A stretch of DNA of 64,000 nt from Amycolatopsis vastitatis (GCF_002234595.1 NZ_NMUL01000030.1:124001-188000); one strand, 5' to 3'; shown: positions 23,815 through 32,701, counted from the first letter of the stretch. Numbers and translations are program-made. The notes: generated by a model from the letters alone, not told the origin.

Positions 23815-25872
23815 TCAGGGACGTTCGAACAGCCGCACGACGGCGTCGAGGGCGACCACGCCTTCGCCCGCCGGGCGCACGAGCACGGGATTGATCTCGG
23901 CCTCGGCGACGTCGGCGCGACCGGCCAGCTCCGACACGGCCACGACCAGCCGGGCCAGCGCGTCGAGGTCGCCGGGCTGCGCTCCACGGTGGCCCCGCAG
24001 CGATGCGATGCCCTTCACCTCGGCGAGCATCCGGCGCACGGTGTCGAGGTCGACCGGCGCCGGCCGGAGGCTGCGGTCGGCGTAGACCTCGGTGAGCACG
24101 CCGCCGGCGGCGACCAGCACCAACGGCCCCACGGCCGGGTCGACGCGGTACCCGACGAGCACCTCGCCGAGCCCGTTCGCCATCGACTGCACGAGCACTT
24201 CGGAGATCTCGACGCCTCCGCGTCCGGCCACCGCGGCCCGGATCTCGCGGGCTGCTTCACCGACTCCCGCTGGTGTCTCCACCCCCAGCACCACGCCGCC
24301 GACGTCACTCTTGTGCCCGAGCGCGGGGGAGAGTGCCTTGACCGCGACCGGGAACTGCAGCCCGGTCGTTTCGACGTCGTCGACGGGCACCACCCGATGT
24401 GGTGCGGCGACGACACCCAGCTCGGCCAGCACCGCGTAGGACGCGGCCTCGTCGAGCGGACGCGTCGGTCCGGGCTCGGCGGGTGGAGCGGGCGGCACCG
24501 CGCGCGGGGGACGGCGGCCGAGCGCCGCGGCGACCGCGTCGGCGCACGATTCCGGGGTGCGGAACGCGGGCACCCCGGCGTCGGCGAGCATGGCCAGCGC
24601 CTCCGGCGCGTGCGGAACCAGGAACGCCGCCAGCCCGCCGCGGTCGGCGCGGTCGACGATCGGGCGGACCGCGACTTCGGGTTCGAACCGGGCCGACGAC
24701 CCGACCACCGCGACGACGAGGTCGAACTCGCCGCTGGCGTGCAGGACGTCCAGCGCCGCGGCCATCACGGCGTAGCGGGTACCGGCCAGCGTCAGGTCGA
24801 CGATCGCCCCGGGCGCGGCCGGTGCGCCCGCCTCGGCGAGCCGGGCCAGGGTGGCCGGGGTCGGCCCGGCCACTTCCACGCCGAGCACGCCCAGCTGGTC
24901 GACGACCATCGCGGCGCCGCCCCCGGTGGTCGTGACCACGCCGACCCGCGGGGTCGTCCCGGTGCGCACCGGTGTCCTGGCGAGCAGCGGGAGTCCTTCC
25001 AGCAGGCCGTCGAGGGTGTGCGCGCGGGCGATTCCGCAGTCGGCGAGGAAGGCCGCGGCCACGTCGTCCTCGCCCGCGAGCGAACCCGTGTGCGAAACCG
25101 CCAGCTCCGCCGCGGCACGGGAGCGGCCGAGTTTGTAGGCCAGCACCGGTTTCCCGAGCGCGGCCGCTTCGCGGGCGAAGGCGCGCAGGCGGTCGGCGTG
25201 CCGCAGGTTTTCCAGGAACAGCAGGAAGCCGGTGACGTCCGGATCGGCCACCGCCGCGCCGCAGATCTCGCCGATCCCGAGGTCCACCTCGCTGCCGACG
25301 GACACCAGGTGGGAGAAGGCCGCGCCGCACGCGGCACCGCGGGACAGCAGCGCGCCGATGAGGCTGCCGGAGTGCGAGGCGACGAAGATCCCGCCGCGCG
25401 GGAGGTCCGGCTCGGCGAAGGCCGCGTTGGCGGTGAGCGTCAGCCCGGTGCGGGTGTTGACCAGGCCGAGGCTGCTCGGCCCGACGACGCGGATCCCGGA
25501 TTCCGCGGCCACGGCGGCGAGTTCCCGCTGCCGGGCGGCGCCCTCCGGTCCGGCCTCGGCGAACCCGCCGGACAGGACGGTCACCACCGGCACGCCCAGC
25601 CGCCCGCACTGGCGGACGGCCTCGACGGTGGCCGCCGTCGGCGTCATGAGGAACGCGTGGTCGGGCACCTCGGGCAGGGCGTCGAGCGACGCGAACGCCT
25701 GCTCGCCGTCGATGGTGCCGGCCCGGCGGTTGACCGGGTAGACGGCGCCGGCGAACCCGCTGCGCCGCAGGAAGCGCAACGGCCGCGAGGACGCCTTGGC
25801 CGGGTCCGCGGACGCGCCGACCAGTGCCACGCTGCGCGGCGTGAACAGGGCGGCGGCGAGGTCGGCCGTCAC
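23815..25872 (-). CDS. Acyl-CoA synthetase, NDP-forming type
   Basis: The 685-residue protein starts at GTG 25872 in a GTGA overlap with the FadE stop; the much longer open frame above it is a shadow. It has a CoA-binding domain (FTPRSVALVGASADPAKAS, residues about 10-130) and a succinyl-CoA-ligase-like domain with the phosphohistidine motif SHTGSLAGEDD (about residue 265). A C-terminal ATP-grasp domain (about 480-685) includes AVKALSPALGHKSDVGGV and AEAEINPVLV. It forms acyl-CoA from an acid and ATP with ADP and phosphate as products, or runs in reverse to conserve energy. Here it may activate the acid made by the neighbouring aldehyde dehydrogenase. Confidence 0.9.
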   Translation of the reverse strand: MTADLAAALFTPRSVALVGASADPAKASSRPLRFLRRSGFAGAVYPVNRRAGTIDGEQAFASLDALPEVPDHAFLMTPTAATVEAVRQCGRLGVPVVTVLSGGFAEAGPEGAARQRELAAVAAESGIRVVGPSSLGLVNTRTGLTLTANAAFAEPDLPRGGIFVASHSGSLIGALLSRGAACGAAFSHLVSVGSEVDLGIGEICGAAVADPDVTGFLLFLENLRHADRLRAFAREAAALGKPVLAYKLGRSRAAAELAVSHTGSLAGEDDVAAAFLADCGIARAHTLDGLLEGLPLLARTPVRTGTTPRVGVVTTTGGGAAMVVDQLGVLGVEVAGPTPATLARLAEAGAPAAPGAIVDLTLAGTRYAVMAAALDVLHASGEFDLVVAVVGSSARFEPEVAVRPIVDRADRGGLAAFLVPHAPEALAMLADAGVPAFRTPESCADAVAAALGRRPPRAVPPAPPAEPGPTRPLDEAASYAVLAELGVVAAPHRVVPVDDVETTGLQFPVAVKALSPALGHKSDVGGVVLGVETPAGVGEAAREIRAAVAGRGGVEISEVLVQSMANGLGEVLVGYRVDPAVGPLVLVAAGGVLTEVYADRSLRPAPVDLDTVRRMLAEVKGIASLRGHRGAQPGDLDALARLVVAVSELAGRADVAEAEINPVLVRPAGEGVVALDAVVRLFERP

Positions 25873-27017
25873 TTCGGGGCCCGCTGGCTGAACCGGCGGC
25901 CCAGCACGTCCTCGGCGATCCGGTTGCGCAGGACTTCGAGGGAGCCGCCGGCGATCATCCAGCCCCGCGTGCGCCGGAAGCAGTACTCGACCAGCGTCTC
26001 GGTGCTGTAGCCCATCGCCCCCATCACCTGCAGGGCCTGGTCGGCGGCCTGGAACCCGGCCTGGTTGGCGGCCAGCTTGGCGACCGAGGTCTCGTAGGCC
26101 GACGGCAACCCCTGTGCGGCGTTGGCCGCGGCCCGGTCCAGGAGCAGCTGCGCGCCGTCGAGGGCCACCGCCATGTCGGCGAACTTCCACTGGATGCCCT
26201 GGAAGTCCGCGAGGGTGCGGCCGAACTGCTCGCGCTGGAGGACGTGATCGCGGGCGATGGTGAACGCCAGCCTGCCGAGGGTGAGCGAGCGGGCCGCGTT
26301 GCCGAGGCGCTCGACGTTGAACCCGCTGATCTGCTTCTTGAAGCCACCCGGCCCGAGCAGCACGTTCTCCGCTGGGATGCGGCAGCCGTCGAAGTACAGC
26401 GGCGCCCATTGCTCGCCGCTCATGTACTCCGACGGCTTGCCGATCTCCAGGCCGGGGGTACCGCGTTCGACCAGGACGGAACCGATGCCGCCGACCCCAG
26501 GGCCGAAGCGGACGTAGACGAGGAACACGTTCGCCTCGACGCTGTGGGTCGACCAGATCTTGGTGCCGTCGACGACGTAGGAATCGCCGTCCCGCTCGGC
26601 GGTCGTGGCCAGGTCGGTGACCGCCGAGCCCGCCTCGGGTTCGCTCATCGCCAGCCCGAGCAGCGACTTCCCGGCGAGGAAACCGGGCAGGAACCGCGTC
26701 TTCTGGTCGTCGGTCGCGTACTCGGCGAAGGTCCTGAGCGCGCCGAAGTTGCCCGCCTGGACGACGTCGGCGCTCTTCGGGCACACGAGACCGATCTCCT
26801 GGATCGCGAGCACCGCGTCGAGCAGGGTGGCGCCCTGGCCGCCGTCCTCCTCTGGCACGGTGAGCCCCAGCAAGCCTTGCTGCGCGAGCAGTTCCGCGAC
26901 CTCCCACGGGTAGCCGGGGGCGTGTGCTCGTTCGAGGGCGCCGTCGGCCAGCCGGTCGCGGGCGAACGCCCGGACAGACTCGGCGAACGCCGTCCGGTCC
27001 TCGGTGCTGGTCGTCAT
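25869..27017 (-). CDS. Acyl-CoA dehydrogenase (FadE)
   Basis: The 382-residue protein starts at ATG 27017 in an ATGA overlap with the PrpD stop. Motifs are LGLTVPEEDGGQGATLLDAV, LLGLAMSEPEAGSAVTDLA, YVVDGTKIWSTHS, REQFGRTLADFQGIQWKFADM and an end WMIAGGSLEVLRNRIAEDVLG. In that end the MCAD catalytic Glu position (EGT) is Gly. The alternative Glu in the helix at GFNVERLGNAARS fits the isovaleryl/long-chain type. It probably makes a homotetramer and desaturates an acyl-CoA. It is the second gene of the PrpD-FadE-synthetase-aldehyde dehydrogenase operon. Confidence 0.9.
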   Translation of the reverse strand: MTTSTEDRTAFAESVRAFARDRLADGALERAHAPGYPWEVAELLAQQGLLGLTVPEEDGGQGATLLDAVLAIQEIGLVCPKSADVVQAGNFGALRTFAEYATDDQKTRFLPGFLAGKSLLGLAMSEPEAGSAVTDLATTAERDGDSYVVDGTKIWSTHSVEANVFLVYVRFGPGVGGIGSVLVERGTPGLEIGKPSEYMSGEQWAPLYFDGCRIPAENVLLGPGGFKKQISGFNVERLGNAARSLTLGRLAFTIARDHVLQREQFGRTLADFQGIQWKFADMAVALDGAQLLLDRAAANAAQGLPSAYETSVAKLAANQAGFQAADQALQVMGAMGYSTETLVEYCFRRTRGWMIAGGSLEVLRNRIAEDVLGRRFSQRAPK

Positions 27018-28384
27018 CGGGACTTCCCTTCCTGCTCGTCCGAAAGCTCGGACAGGACGTCGGCGACGTCGTCGAACGCCCACACGGCCGCGGCCGTCCG
27101 CGCCGCGCGGTCCGGCCCGAGGACGGGATCGGCGAGCAGCCGGAACTTGGCGGTGAGTTCGTCGTCGTCCAGGGGCCGGCTCGGCTCGCCCCGGGGCTGG
27201 CCGACCTCCCGGCACAGCGGGGGCCGTCCGGCGCGGTGGACCGTGACGCGGGCCGGGCGCTCGGCCGGGTAGCGGGCGTCCAAATCGGCCTCGGCCACGA
27301 CCTCGACCAGCCCGGCGAGCTCGGCCACGGCGGGGGAGGCGCGGTGTGCCGCATCGAACTGCGCCAGGCCGGCCTGTCCGTCGAGTAGGGTCACCGCCAC
27401 GGCGTAGGGCAGGCTCATCTGCGCGTCGAGGTGACTCTCGAAGTTCGTGTGCGCGTGGGCCGCCGCGACCGAGTAGGTCTCGACGCGCACCGCCGTCACG
27501 CCGCCGAGGTCGTGCTCGGCGCGCAGGTCCAGCAGCGCGTCGATCGGGCCGTGCAGGTGGCGGCAGCAGGCGTGGACCTTGACGTAGGTGTCCCGCAACG
27601 CCCACTGCTCGCCGAGTCCGTCGAGCAGGTCGGCCGGGCGCCACGCGCCGCCGGCGAACGCGCGGAAGTAGCCGTTGGTGCCTTCCAGCACGGTGGCCGG
27701 GCCGGTGACGCCGAGCCGGGCGAAGTGGGCGGACAGCAGGCCGTCCCGGGCCGCCTTCCCGGCGTGCAGCCGCTTGACCTCGGCTCCGCTGCCCAGGAAC
27801 TCGAACAGGCCGCCGGAGTGCGAGCCCGCGACGCCCAGCGCCGAGGCGACTTCCGCGCGGTCGAGGCCGAGCACCACCGACACGCCCGCCGCGGCGCCGA
27901 GGACCCCGGCCAGTGCGGTGTTGTGGAACCCCGCCTCGCGCGTCGCCGGGTGGGCGCACCGGGCGACCCGGCAGGTCACCTCCACGGCCGCGGCGACCGC
28001 GCGCAGCACCGTTTCGGCGGTGGCGCCGGTGTGCTGCGCCGCCGCCAGGACGGCGGGCACGGCCGGCGCGCTCGGGTGCACCGAGCCGGGGGTGTAGCCG
28101 TCGTCGATGTCGAGGGCGTGCGCGGCGGTGCCGTTGGCCAGCGCCGCACCGGCGGCCGACGCCCGGCCGCCGCCGATCACCGTGGCGTGGTCGCCGGGAT
28201 ACATCCCGGCCACGAGGTCGCGGACGGCCCCGGCCACTTCCGTCGTCGAACCGGCGACCGCGGCGCCCAGGCAGTCCAGCACCAGCCGTCTGACCTGATG
28301 AGCGACGGCGACGTCCACAGTCGCCGTCTGCATGCCGTGCACCCATTCGGCGAGCTGCGCCGTCGCACCCGAACCGTCTTGCAC
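27014..28384 (-). CDS. MmgE/PrpD-family dehydratase
   Basis: The 456-residue protein starts at GTG 28384. It matches the MmgE/PrpD family (2-methylcitrate dehydratase, iminodisuccinate epimerase): VRRLVLDCLGAAVAGS, the loop ANGTAAHALDIDDGYTPGSVHPS (in pieces ANGTAAHALDIDD, GSVHPSAPAVPAVLAAA) and VHACCRHLHGPIDALLDL (KxHxxCR-like). The family dehydrates or isomerises polyfunctional acids. Methylcitrate genes are not adjacent, so this paralogue probably serves the pathway rather than the methylcitrate cycle. It leads a four-gene operon, with an AT-rich box ending 13 bases upstream. Confidence 0.88.
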   Translation of the reverse strand: MQDGSGATAQLAEWVHGMQTATVDVAVAHQVRRLVLDCLGAAVAGSTTEVAGAVRDLVAGMYPGDHATVIGGGRASAAGAALANGTAAHALDIDDGYTPGSVHPSAPAVPAVLAAAQHTGATAETVLRAVAAAVEVTCRVARCAHPATREAGFHNTALAGVLGAAAGVSVVLGLDRAEVASALGVAGSHSGGLFEFLGSGAEVKRLHAGKAARDGLLSAHFARLGVTGPATVLEGTNGYFRAFAGGAWRPADLLDGLGEQWALRDTYVKVHACCRHLHGPIDALLDLRAEHDLGGVTAVRVETYSVAAAHAHTNFESHLDAQMSLPYAVAVTLLDGQAGLAQFDAAHRASPAVAELAGLVEVVAEADLDARYPAERPARVTVHRAGRPPLCREVGQPRGEPSRPLDDDELTAKFRLLADPVLGPDRAARTAAAVWAFDDVADVLSELSDEQEGKSR

Positions 28385-28396
28385 TCGAAGGCCGCC

Positions 28397-28430
28397 CTCA
28401 ACTAAAGAGTCAATTTATCTAACTATATAG
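28397..28430. promoter_or_regulatory. AT-rich box 7, upstream of PrpD operon
   Basis: CTCAACTAAAGAGTCAAT then TTATCTAACTATATAG lies 13-46 bases upstream of the minus-strand GTG 28384. It contains the TCTAACTAT core that aligns with boxes 6, 9 and 14. Confidence 0.6.
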
Positions 28431-28455
28431 CAGAGGAGTGGCAACCGGAAGCGGT

Positions 28456-29337
28456 CTACCGTGGACGGACGCGGACCAGGCCTTCCTGGACCGCGCTGGC
28501 CACGTGCCGGCCGTCGCGGTCGAAGAAGCGGCCGCGGGCCAGTCCGCGGCCGCCGCCGGCGGTCGGGGAGTCCTGGTCGAACAGCAGCCAGTCGTCCACC
28601 CGGAACGGCCGGTGGAACCAGACCGCGTGATCCAGGCTCGCCATGGCGACCTGGCTGTCGTGCTCGCCGAAGGGCTCCAGCCGGTGGGCGGAGGTGACGC
28701 CGCTGAGCAGCGTCAGGTCGCTGGCGTAGGTCAGCAGGCAGGCGTGCAGCAGGGGATCGTCACCGACGACGTCGGCCGCCCGCAGCCAGACCTGCGTGCT
28801 GCGTTCCGGTTCCGGGCCGGCTTGCCAGGCGCCCGCTCGGCGCAGGTCGAACGGCAGCATGTTGGGCGGGGTGTCCCGCCCCGCGCGCAGGAACGCCTCC
28901 TGCGACGTCGGTAGCGACTCCGGCGGCGGCGCGGCCGGCATGGTGTCCTGGTGGGTCAGCCCCGGCTCGTCGGCGTGGAAGCTCGCCGACATCGTGAAGA
29001 TCGTCTCGCCGTTCTGCAGCGCGTCCACCCGGCGGGTGGTGAACGACCGGCCGTCCCGGATCCGGCCGACCCGGTAGACGATCGGGCTCGCGGGCCGGCC
29101 CGGCCGCACGAAGTAGCCGTGCAGGCTGTGCACCGGCCGGTTCCCGACGACGGTGCGTCCGGCGGCCACCAGGGCCTGCCCGGCGACCTGGCCGCCGAAC
29201 ACCCGCAGCGTGGACCGGCGCGGGCTCCGCCCGCGGAACAGGTCCACCTCGAGGTGCTCCAGGTCGAGGATCTCGCCGGTCAGCTCGAGCAACGCGGCGT
29301 GCGCGGGCCGGTCCGTCCACGCGGACGTGCCGGTCAC
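28456..29337 (-). CDS. Acyl-CoA thioesterase II (TesB-like)
   Basis: The 293-residue protein starts at GTG 29337 in a GTGA overlap with the small upstream gene. It has the TesB double hotdog: RVFGGQVAGQALVAAGRTV, VHSLHGYFVRPG, RDGRSFTTRRVDALQNG, then HACLLTYASDLTLL, LDHAVWFHRPFRVDDW, AGGGRGLARGRFF and ASAVQEGLVR. It is a second TesB in the window (the other at 12531) and is slightly longer. It ends a minus-strand operon with the amidohydrolase and the small Cys protein. It probably hydrolyses a pathway CoA ester to the free acid. Confidence 0.92.
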   Translation of the reverse strand: MTGTSAWTDRPAHAALLELTGEILDLEHLEVDLFRGRSPRRSTLRVFGGQVAGQALVAAGRTVVGNRPVHSLHGYFVRPGRPASPIVYRVGRIRDGRSFTTRRVDALQNGETIFTMSASFHADEPGLTHQDTMPAAPPPESLPTSQEAFLRAGRDTPPNMLPFDLRRAGAWQAGPEPERSTQVWLRAADVVGDDPLLHACLLTYASDLTLLSGVTSAHRLEPFGEHDSQVAMASLDHAVWFHRPFRVDDWLLFDQDSPTAGGGRGLARGRFFDRDGRHVASAVQEGLVRVRPR

Positions 29338-29543
29338 GGGGCCGAGCCGGTGTGCGCGCGGGCCAGCCGCAACCCCTCCTGGCGGCTGGGCGCGACCACT
29401 TCCCACCGATCGCAGGAGCACGCGCACACGTAGGAGCCGTCCTCCAGCGGGATCACGGACTGGGCCACGCAATGGCCCGACTTCTCGGCCACCTCGTGCA
29501 GGAACTCGGTCGGGGAGTCGTACAGGACGTTGTCGTCACTCAT
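29334..29543 (-). CDS. Small cysteine-containing protein, unknown
   Basis: This 69-residue protein is preceded by AAGGGAG about 10 bases before ATG 29543 and overlaps the thioesterase start by GTGA, so it is very likely translated. It contains SGHCVAQSVI and CACSCDRWEVVAP, giving a His and four Cys that could bind zinc or an Fe-S cluster, followed by a short helix with RQEGLRLARAHTG. I do not recognise a characterised family. It lies between an amidohydrolase (21-base gap) and a thioesterase, so it may be an accessory factor for one of them. Confidence 0.7.
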   Translation of the reverse strand: MSDDNVLYDSPTEFLHEVAEKSGHCVAQSVIPLEDGSYVCACSCDRWEVVAPSRQEGLRLARAHTGSAP

Positions 29544-29564
29544 CTCGCGGCGCTCCCTTGCGCC

Positions 29565-30689
29565 TCAGGCCGCGGCCGGCAGCGGCGGCACGCCGGGGAA
29601 CAGCTCGGTGAAGGCACCGACGGTGATGCGGTGCCGGACCTCCGGGGCCACGTCGTCGAACAGGTGGTGCAACGTCTCCTGCGTGTGCCCGTAGGTGCCT
29701 TCCATGTGGGGGTAGTCGCTGCCCCACAGGACGTTCCGGTAGCCCATCGCGGTGCACGCGGCGATCGCCGACTCGTCGTGCTGGAAGGAGGCGTACACCT
29801 GCGAGTAGATGATTTCCTTCGGGGACCGCTTGAGCTTGGGCCGGACGGCCATCGCGTGCTGGCGGTAGCCCTCCTCCATCCGGTCCGCGACGAACGGCAC
29901 CCAGGTGGCCCCGCCCTCGGACACCAGCACCCGCAGGTCCGGGTGGCGGTCCAAGGCGCCGGAGGCGACGAGCTTCATCACGGCACGCTGACCGCCGAAC
30001 GTCGTCTCGGTGTAGTTCAGCACCGCGCCGCCGGGCCCGCGGTAGACCACGCCGGACGCGCCGCCCTTGGACAGGTCGATGGGATCGGTGCCGATGTGGA
30101 AAGCGAGGACGAGGTTCGCCCGTTCCGCCGCCGTCCAGAAGGGTTCCCAGGCGTCCTGGTTGTAGTCCTTCTGCAGCGGGTGCGGGGCGACCGGGAGGTA
30201 GACGGCGCGGTAGCCCATCTCGGCGACGCGTTCGAGCTCGGTCACCGCGTCGTCGATGTCCAAGGTGGACACCTGCGCCGTGGCGACCAGCCGGGGCGAG
30301 AAGTCCTCGATGGCGTCCCAGGCCCAGTCGTTGCTGACCTTGAGCGCCTCGCGCAGGACTTCCGGGGTGCGGAACGACGAGCTCCACATGCCCAGCGACG
30401 GGAAGACCAGCTCCGCCCAGATGCCCTCGTTGTCCAGATCGACCATCCGCTTGGCGAGGTCGCGTGCGCCCGGCGCCCGGTGCGTCGCCTCGAGGAACTC
30501 CTTGTTGCGCCCGGTGGGCAGCTTGCGGCGGAACGACATGCCGTCGATGTGGACGGTCTCCCACTCGCCGTCGGGGTCGCGCTCGGCCCGCGGGACGAGC
30601 TCGGCCAGCCGCGCCGGCAGGTTCTCCCGCCAGAGCTCCTCGGGCTCGAGGAAGTGCGAGTCGCCGGAGTTCGCCCAGATCTTCTCCAT
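29565..30689 (-). CDS. Amidohydrolase-2 family metal-dependent hydrolase/decarboxylase
   Basis: The 374-residue protein starts at ATG 30689 after AAGGA; the longer frame upstream is not used. It belongs to the amidohydrolase_2 (ACMSD/resorcylate decarboxylase-like) group. It has DSHFLEPEELWREN (metal site with the first His), FHIGTDPID (third His), ASGALDRHPDLRVLVSEGG, and the terminal GSDYPHMEGT with the metal Asp. Such enzymes decarboxylate or hydrolyse ring carboxylates, lactones or beta-diketones. A second member is encoded at 35816; both are associated with TetR genes. The TGAAAA...TTTTCA inverted repeat lies about 37 bases upstream of the start. Confidence 0.88.
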   Translation of the reverse strand: MEKIWANSGDSHFLEPEELWRENLPARLAELVPRAERDPDGEWETVHIDGMSFRRKLPTGRNKEFLEATHRAPGARDLAKRMVDLDNEGIWAELVFPSLGMWSSSFRTPEVLREALKVSNDWAWDAIEDFSPRLVATAQVSTLDIDDAVTELERVAEMGYRAVYLPVAPHPLQKDYNQDAWEPFWTAAERANLVLAFHIGTDPIDLSKGGASGVVYRGPGGAVLNYTETTFGGQRAVMKLVASGALDRHPDLRVLVSEGGATWVPFVADRMEEGYRQHAMAVRPKLKRSPKEIIYSQVYASFQHDESAIAACTAMGYRNVLWGSDYPHMEGTYGHTQETLHHLFDDVAPEVRHRITVGAFTELFPGVPPLPAAA

Positions 30690-30725
30690 CGGAAATCCTT
30701 CTTCCTGCCCGGCGTGCCGGTCGAG

Positions 30726-30742
30726 TGAAAATGACGTTTTCA
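30726..30742. promoter_or_regulatory. TGAAAA-N5-TTTTCA inverted repeat upstream of amidohydrolase
   Basis: TGAAAATGACGTTTTCA has 6-base arms and lies 37 bases before ATG 30689, between the TetR gene (30799-31401) and the amidohydrolase it precedes. It differs from the TAACT boxes, so it may be the specific operator of that TetR protein. Confidence 0.5.
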
Positions 30743-30798
30743 GTAGAGTCCTTGGAAGCCAGGCTGTCAACACCCGGGATGTGACGGCTTCGGCCGCG

Positions 30799-31401
30799 TC
30801 AGCCGCCGGCAGTCTCCGCGTCGCGCGCCCCAAGGGCACGCAGCGCGAAGCCGGTCAGCAGCTCGGCCGTCTCGTTCGGAGTGACGGCGCCGGATCCGGA
30901 GATCTGCTCGTCGAAGGCGTGCTGGATCGCGGCGCGGATCCAGCCGGCGTCCGAGGACGGCTGGGCCAGGGGGAACGTGCCGTCGGCTCGTCCTCGCTCC
31001 AGGAGGGCGACGAGCTCGCCCTGCACGAGCGCGTGGTAGCGCTGGCGCTCGGCGGTGAAGCCCTTGGCGCGGGCGATCTCCTCGGACGACATCACCAGCA
31101 CGCGCTGCCGTCGGCGCGGATCGGCGGTGATCCGCAGCATGGCCTGCACGAACGCGCGCAGGGCGGCGGCGGGCGAGTCGGCGGCCGCGGCGCGGCGGAG
31201 CCGGGCGGCCACCTGGTCGGAGTCCTGCCGGAAGAGGGCGAGCAGCAGCTCGTCCTTGGAGGCGAAGTGCCGGTAGAACGCGCGCGTCGACAGCTCGGCG
31301 GCCTGCAGAACGTCGTTCACCGACAGGCTCGCGCCGCCGGTGGACACGAGGGTGCGGTAGGCGGCGTCCACGAGCCGGTCACGTTCCGACGACTGATCCA
31401 C
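30799..31401 (-). CDS. TetR-family transcriptional regulator
   Basis: The 200-residue protein has a TetR DNA-binding domain at residues about 8-55 (LVDAAYRTLVSTGGASLSV, then DVLQAAELSTRAFYRHFASK) and a longer helical ligand domain. It precedes the amidohydrolase, small protein and TesB genes on the same strand, with a distinct inverted repeat in the 109-base gap, so local control of that operon is likely. Its own upstream region (31402-31480) has no AT box in its direction; the box at 31480-31508 is nearer the divergent FadE gene. Confidence 0.9.
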   Translation of the reverse strand: MDQSSERDRLVDAAYRTLVSTGGASLSVNDVLQAAELSTRAFYRHFASKDELLLALFRQDSDQVAARLRRAAAADSPAAALRAFVQAMLRITADPRRRQRVLVMSSEEIARAKGFTAERQRYHALVQGELVALLERGRADGTFPLAQPSSDAGWIRAAIQHAFDEQISGSGAVTPNETAELLTGFALRALGARDAETAGG

Positions 31402-31479
31402 ACACCTCTCCCTCGTCGAGCCCGGCGTCCAGGGTAGAGCAGAGGATCACCCGGTGCCCGTGGACCTTGACAGCGGGCA

Positions 31480-31508
31480 CTATAGTTCAATTAGTTAACT
31501 ACTTATTC
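31480..31508. promoter_or_regulatory. AT-rich box 8, upstream of FadE
   Basis: TATAGTTCAATTAGTTAACTAC (given in two parts: TATAGTTCAA, TTAGTTAACTAC) lies 51 bases before ATG 31559 and contains the palindromic GTTAAC centre with flanking AGTTAACT. A TTGACA at 31467-31472 could serve as a -35 element with the box over the -10. Confidence 0.6.
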
Positions 31509-31558
31509 TTGGTGACCCGCACACGACGGCCGGCCAGGCCGGGACGAGGAGTCGGCCG

Positions 31559-32701
31559 ATGCGCCGGATGATCTTCGCGGAAGAGCACGAGCTGTTCCGC
31601 CGAACCTGCCGGACGTACTTCGAGAAGGAGTGCGTCCCCTTCGTCGACGAGTGGGAGGCGGCCGGCCACGTGAGCCGGGAGGCGTGGCTGAAGGCTGGCG
31701 AACAGGGCCTGCTCGGCTGGGAGGTGCCCGAGGAGTTCGGCGGCTCCGGCGTCAGCGACTTCCGGTTCAACGCCGTCCTCACCGAGGAGTACTGGGCCAG
31801 CGGCTCGGTGGGGATCGGGCTCGGCCTGCAGAACGACATCATGGCGCCGTACCTGATCGAGCTGACGACGCCGGAGCAGCGGCGGCGGTGGCTGCCCGGG
31901 TTCTGCTCGGGCGAGATCATCACCGCGATCGCGATGTCCGAGCCCGGAGCCGGCTCCGACGTCCGCGGCCTGCGCACCACGGCCCGGCGCGAGGGCGATG
32001 AATACGTGATCAACGGGACCAAGACGTTCATCTCCAACGGGCTCCTGGCCGACCTGGTCATGGTCGCGTGCAAGACCGATCCGGCGGCCGGGCACCGCGG
32101 CATCAGCCTGATCGCCGTGGAGGCCGGCACGCCCGGCTTCTCCCGGGGACGCAAGCTGGACAAGATCGGCCAGCGCTCGGCCGACACCGCCGAGCTGATC
32201 TTCACCGACGTGCGGGTGCCGGTGGACAACCTCATCGGCGAGGAGAACCGGGGCTTCTACCACCTGATGCGGAACCTGCCGAAGGAACGGCTCGGCATCG
32301 CCGTGCACGCCGTCGCCAGCGCGCAGCGGGCCTACGAGATCACTCTCGCCTACGCCGGCGACCGGGAAGCGTTCGGCCAGCCGATCGGGAAGTTCCAGGT
32401 GAACCGCCACGCGCTGGCGGAGATGCGCACCAAGATCGACGTGATGCGGACCTACCTCGACCAGTGCGTCCTCGCCGTCAACGCGGGGGAGCTGACCGCC
32501 GAGGAGGCCGCCGGGGCGAAGTGGTGGACCACGGAGACGCAGTGGGAGATCCTCGACCGCTGCCTCCAGCTGCACGGCGGGTACGGCTACGTCAACGAGT
32601 ACGAGATCGCCCGGCTGTGGCGCGACGCCCGGGTGCAGCGGCTCTACGGCGGGACCACCGAGATCATGAAGGACCTGATCGGCCGGTCACTGGGGATGTG
32701 A
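31559..32701 (+). CDS. Acyl-CoA dehydrogenase (FadE, long-chain/IVD type)
   Basis: The 380-residue protein starts at ATG 31559, seven bases after GAGGAG; a second ATG at 31568 is less well placed. Motifs are LGWEVPEEFGGSGVSD, ITAIAMSEPGAGSDVRGL, YVINGTKTFISNG, AFGQPIGKFQVNRHALAEM and QRLYGGTTEIMKDLIGRSLG. Gly replaces the MCAD Glu, while NLPKERLGIAV holds the Glu used in the isovaleryl/long-chain class. It is a complete homotetramer-type dehydrogenase standing alone under its own AT box. Straight or branched acyl-CoA are both possible substrates. Confidence 0.92.
   Translation: MRRMIFAEEHELFRRTCRTYFEKECVPFVDEWEAAGHVSREAWLKAGEQGLLGWEVPEEFGGSGVSDFRFNAVLTEEYWASGSVGIGLGLQNDIMAPYLIELTTPEQRRRWLPGFCSGEIITAIAMSEPGAGSDVRGLRTTARREGDEYVINGTKTFISNGLLADLVMVACKTDPAAGHRGISLIAVEAGTPGFSRGRKLDKIGQRSADTAELIFTDVRVPVDNLIGEENRGFYHLMRNLPKERLGIAVHAVASAQRAYEITLAYAGDREAFGQPIGKFQVNRHALAEMRTKIDVMRTYLDQCVLAVNAGELTAEEAAGAKWWTTETQWEILDRCLQLHGGYGYVNEYEIARLWRDARVQRLYGGTTEIMKDLIGRSLGM

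Noticed and set aside
23815..27354. A 1179-residue open frame on the minus strand
   Set aside because: The upper part has no recognisable domain and lies over the FadE and PrpD genes; the real protein begins at GTG 25872 with a GTGA overlap.
28397..28430. Box 7 as a terminator of the PrpD-side or TesB-side transcripts
   Set aside because: It forms no stable GC stem and matches the AT-rich operator-like motif instead.
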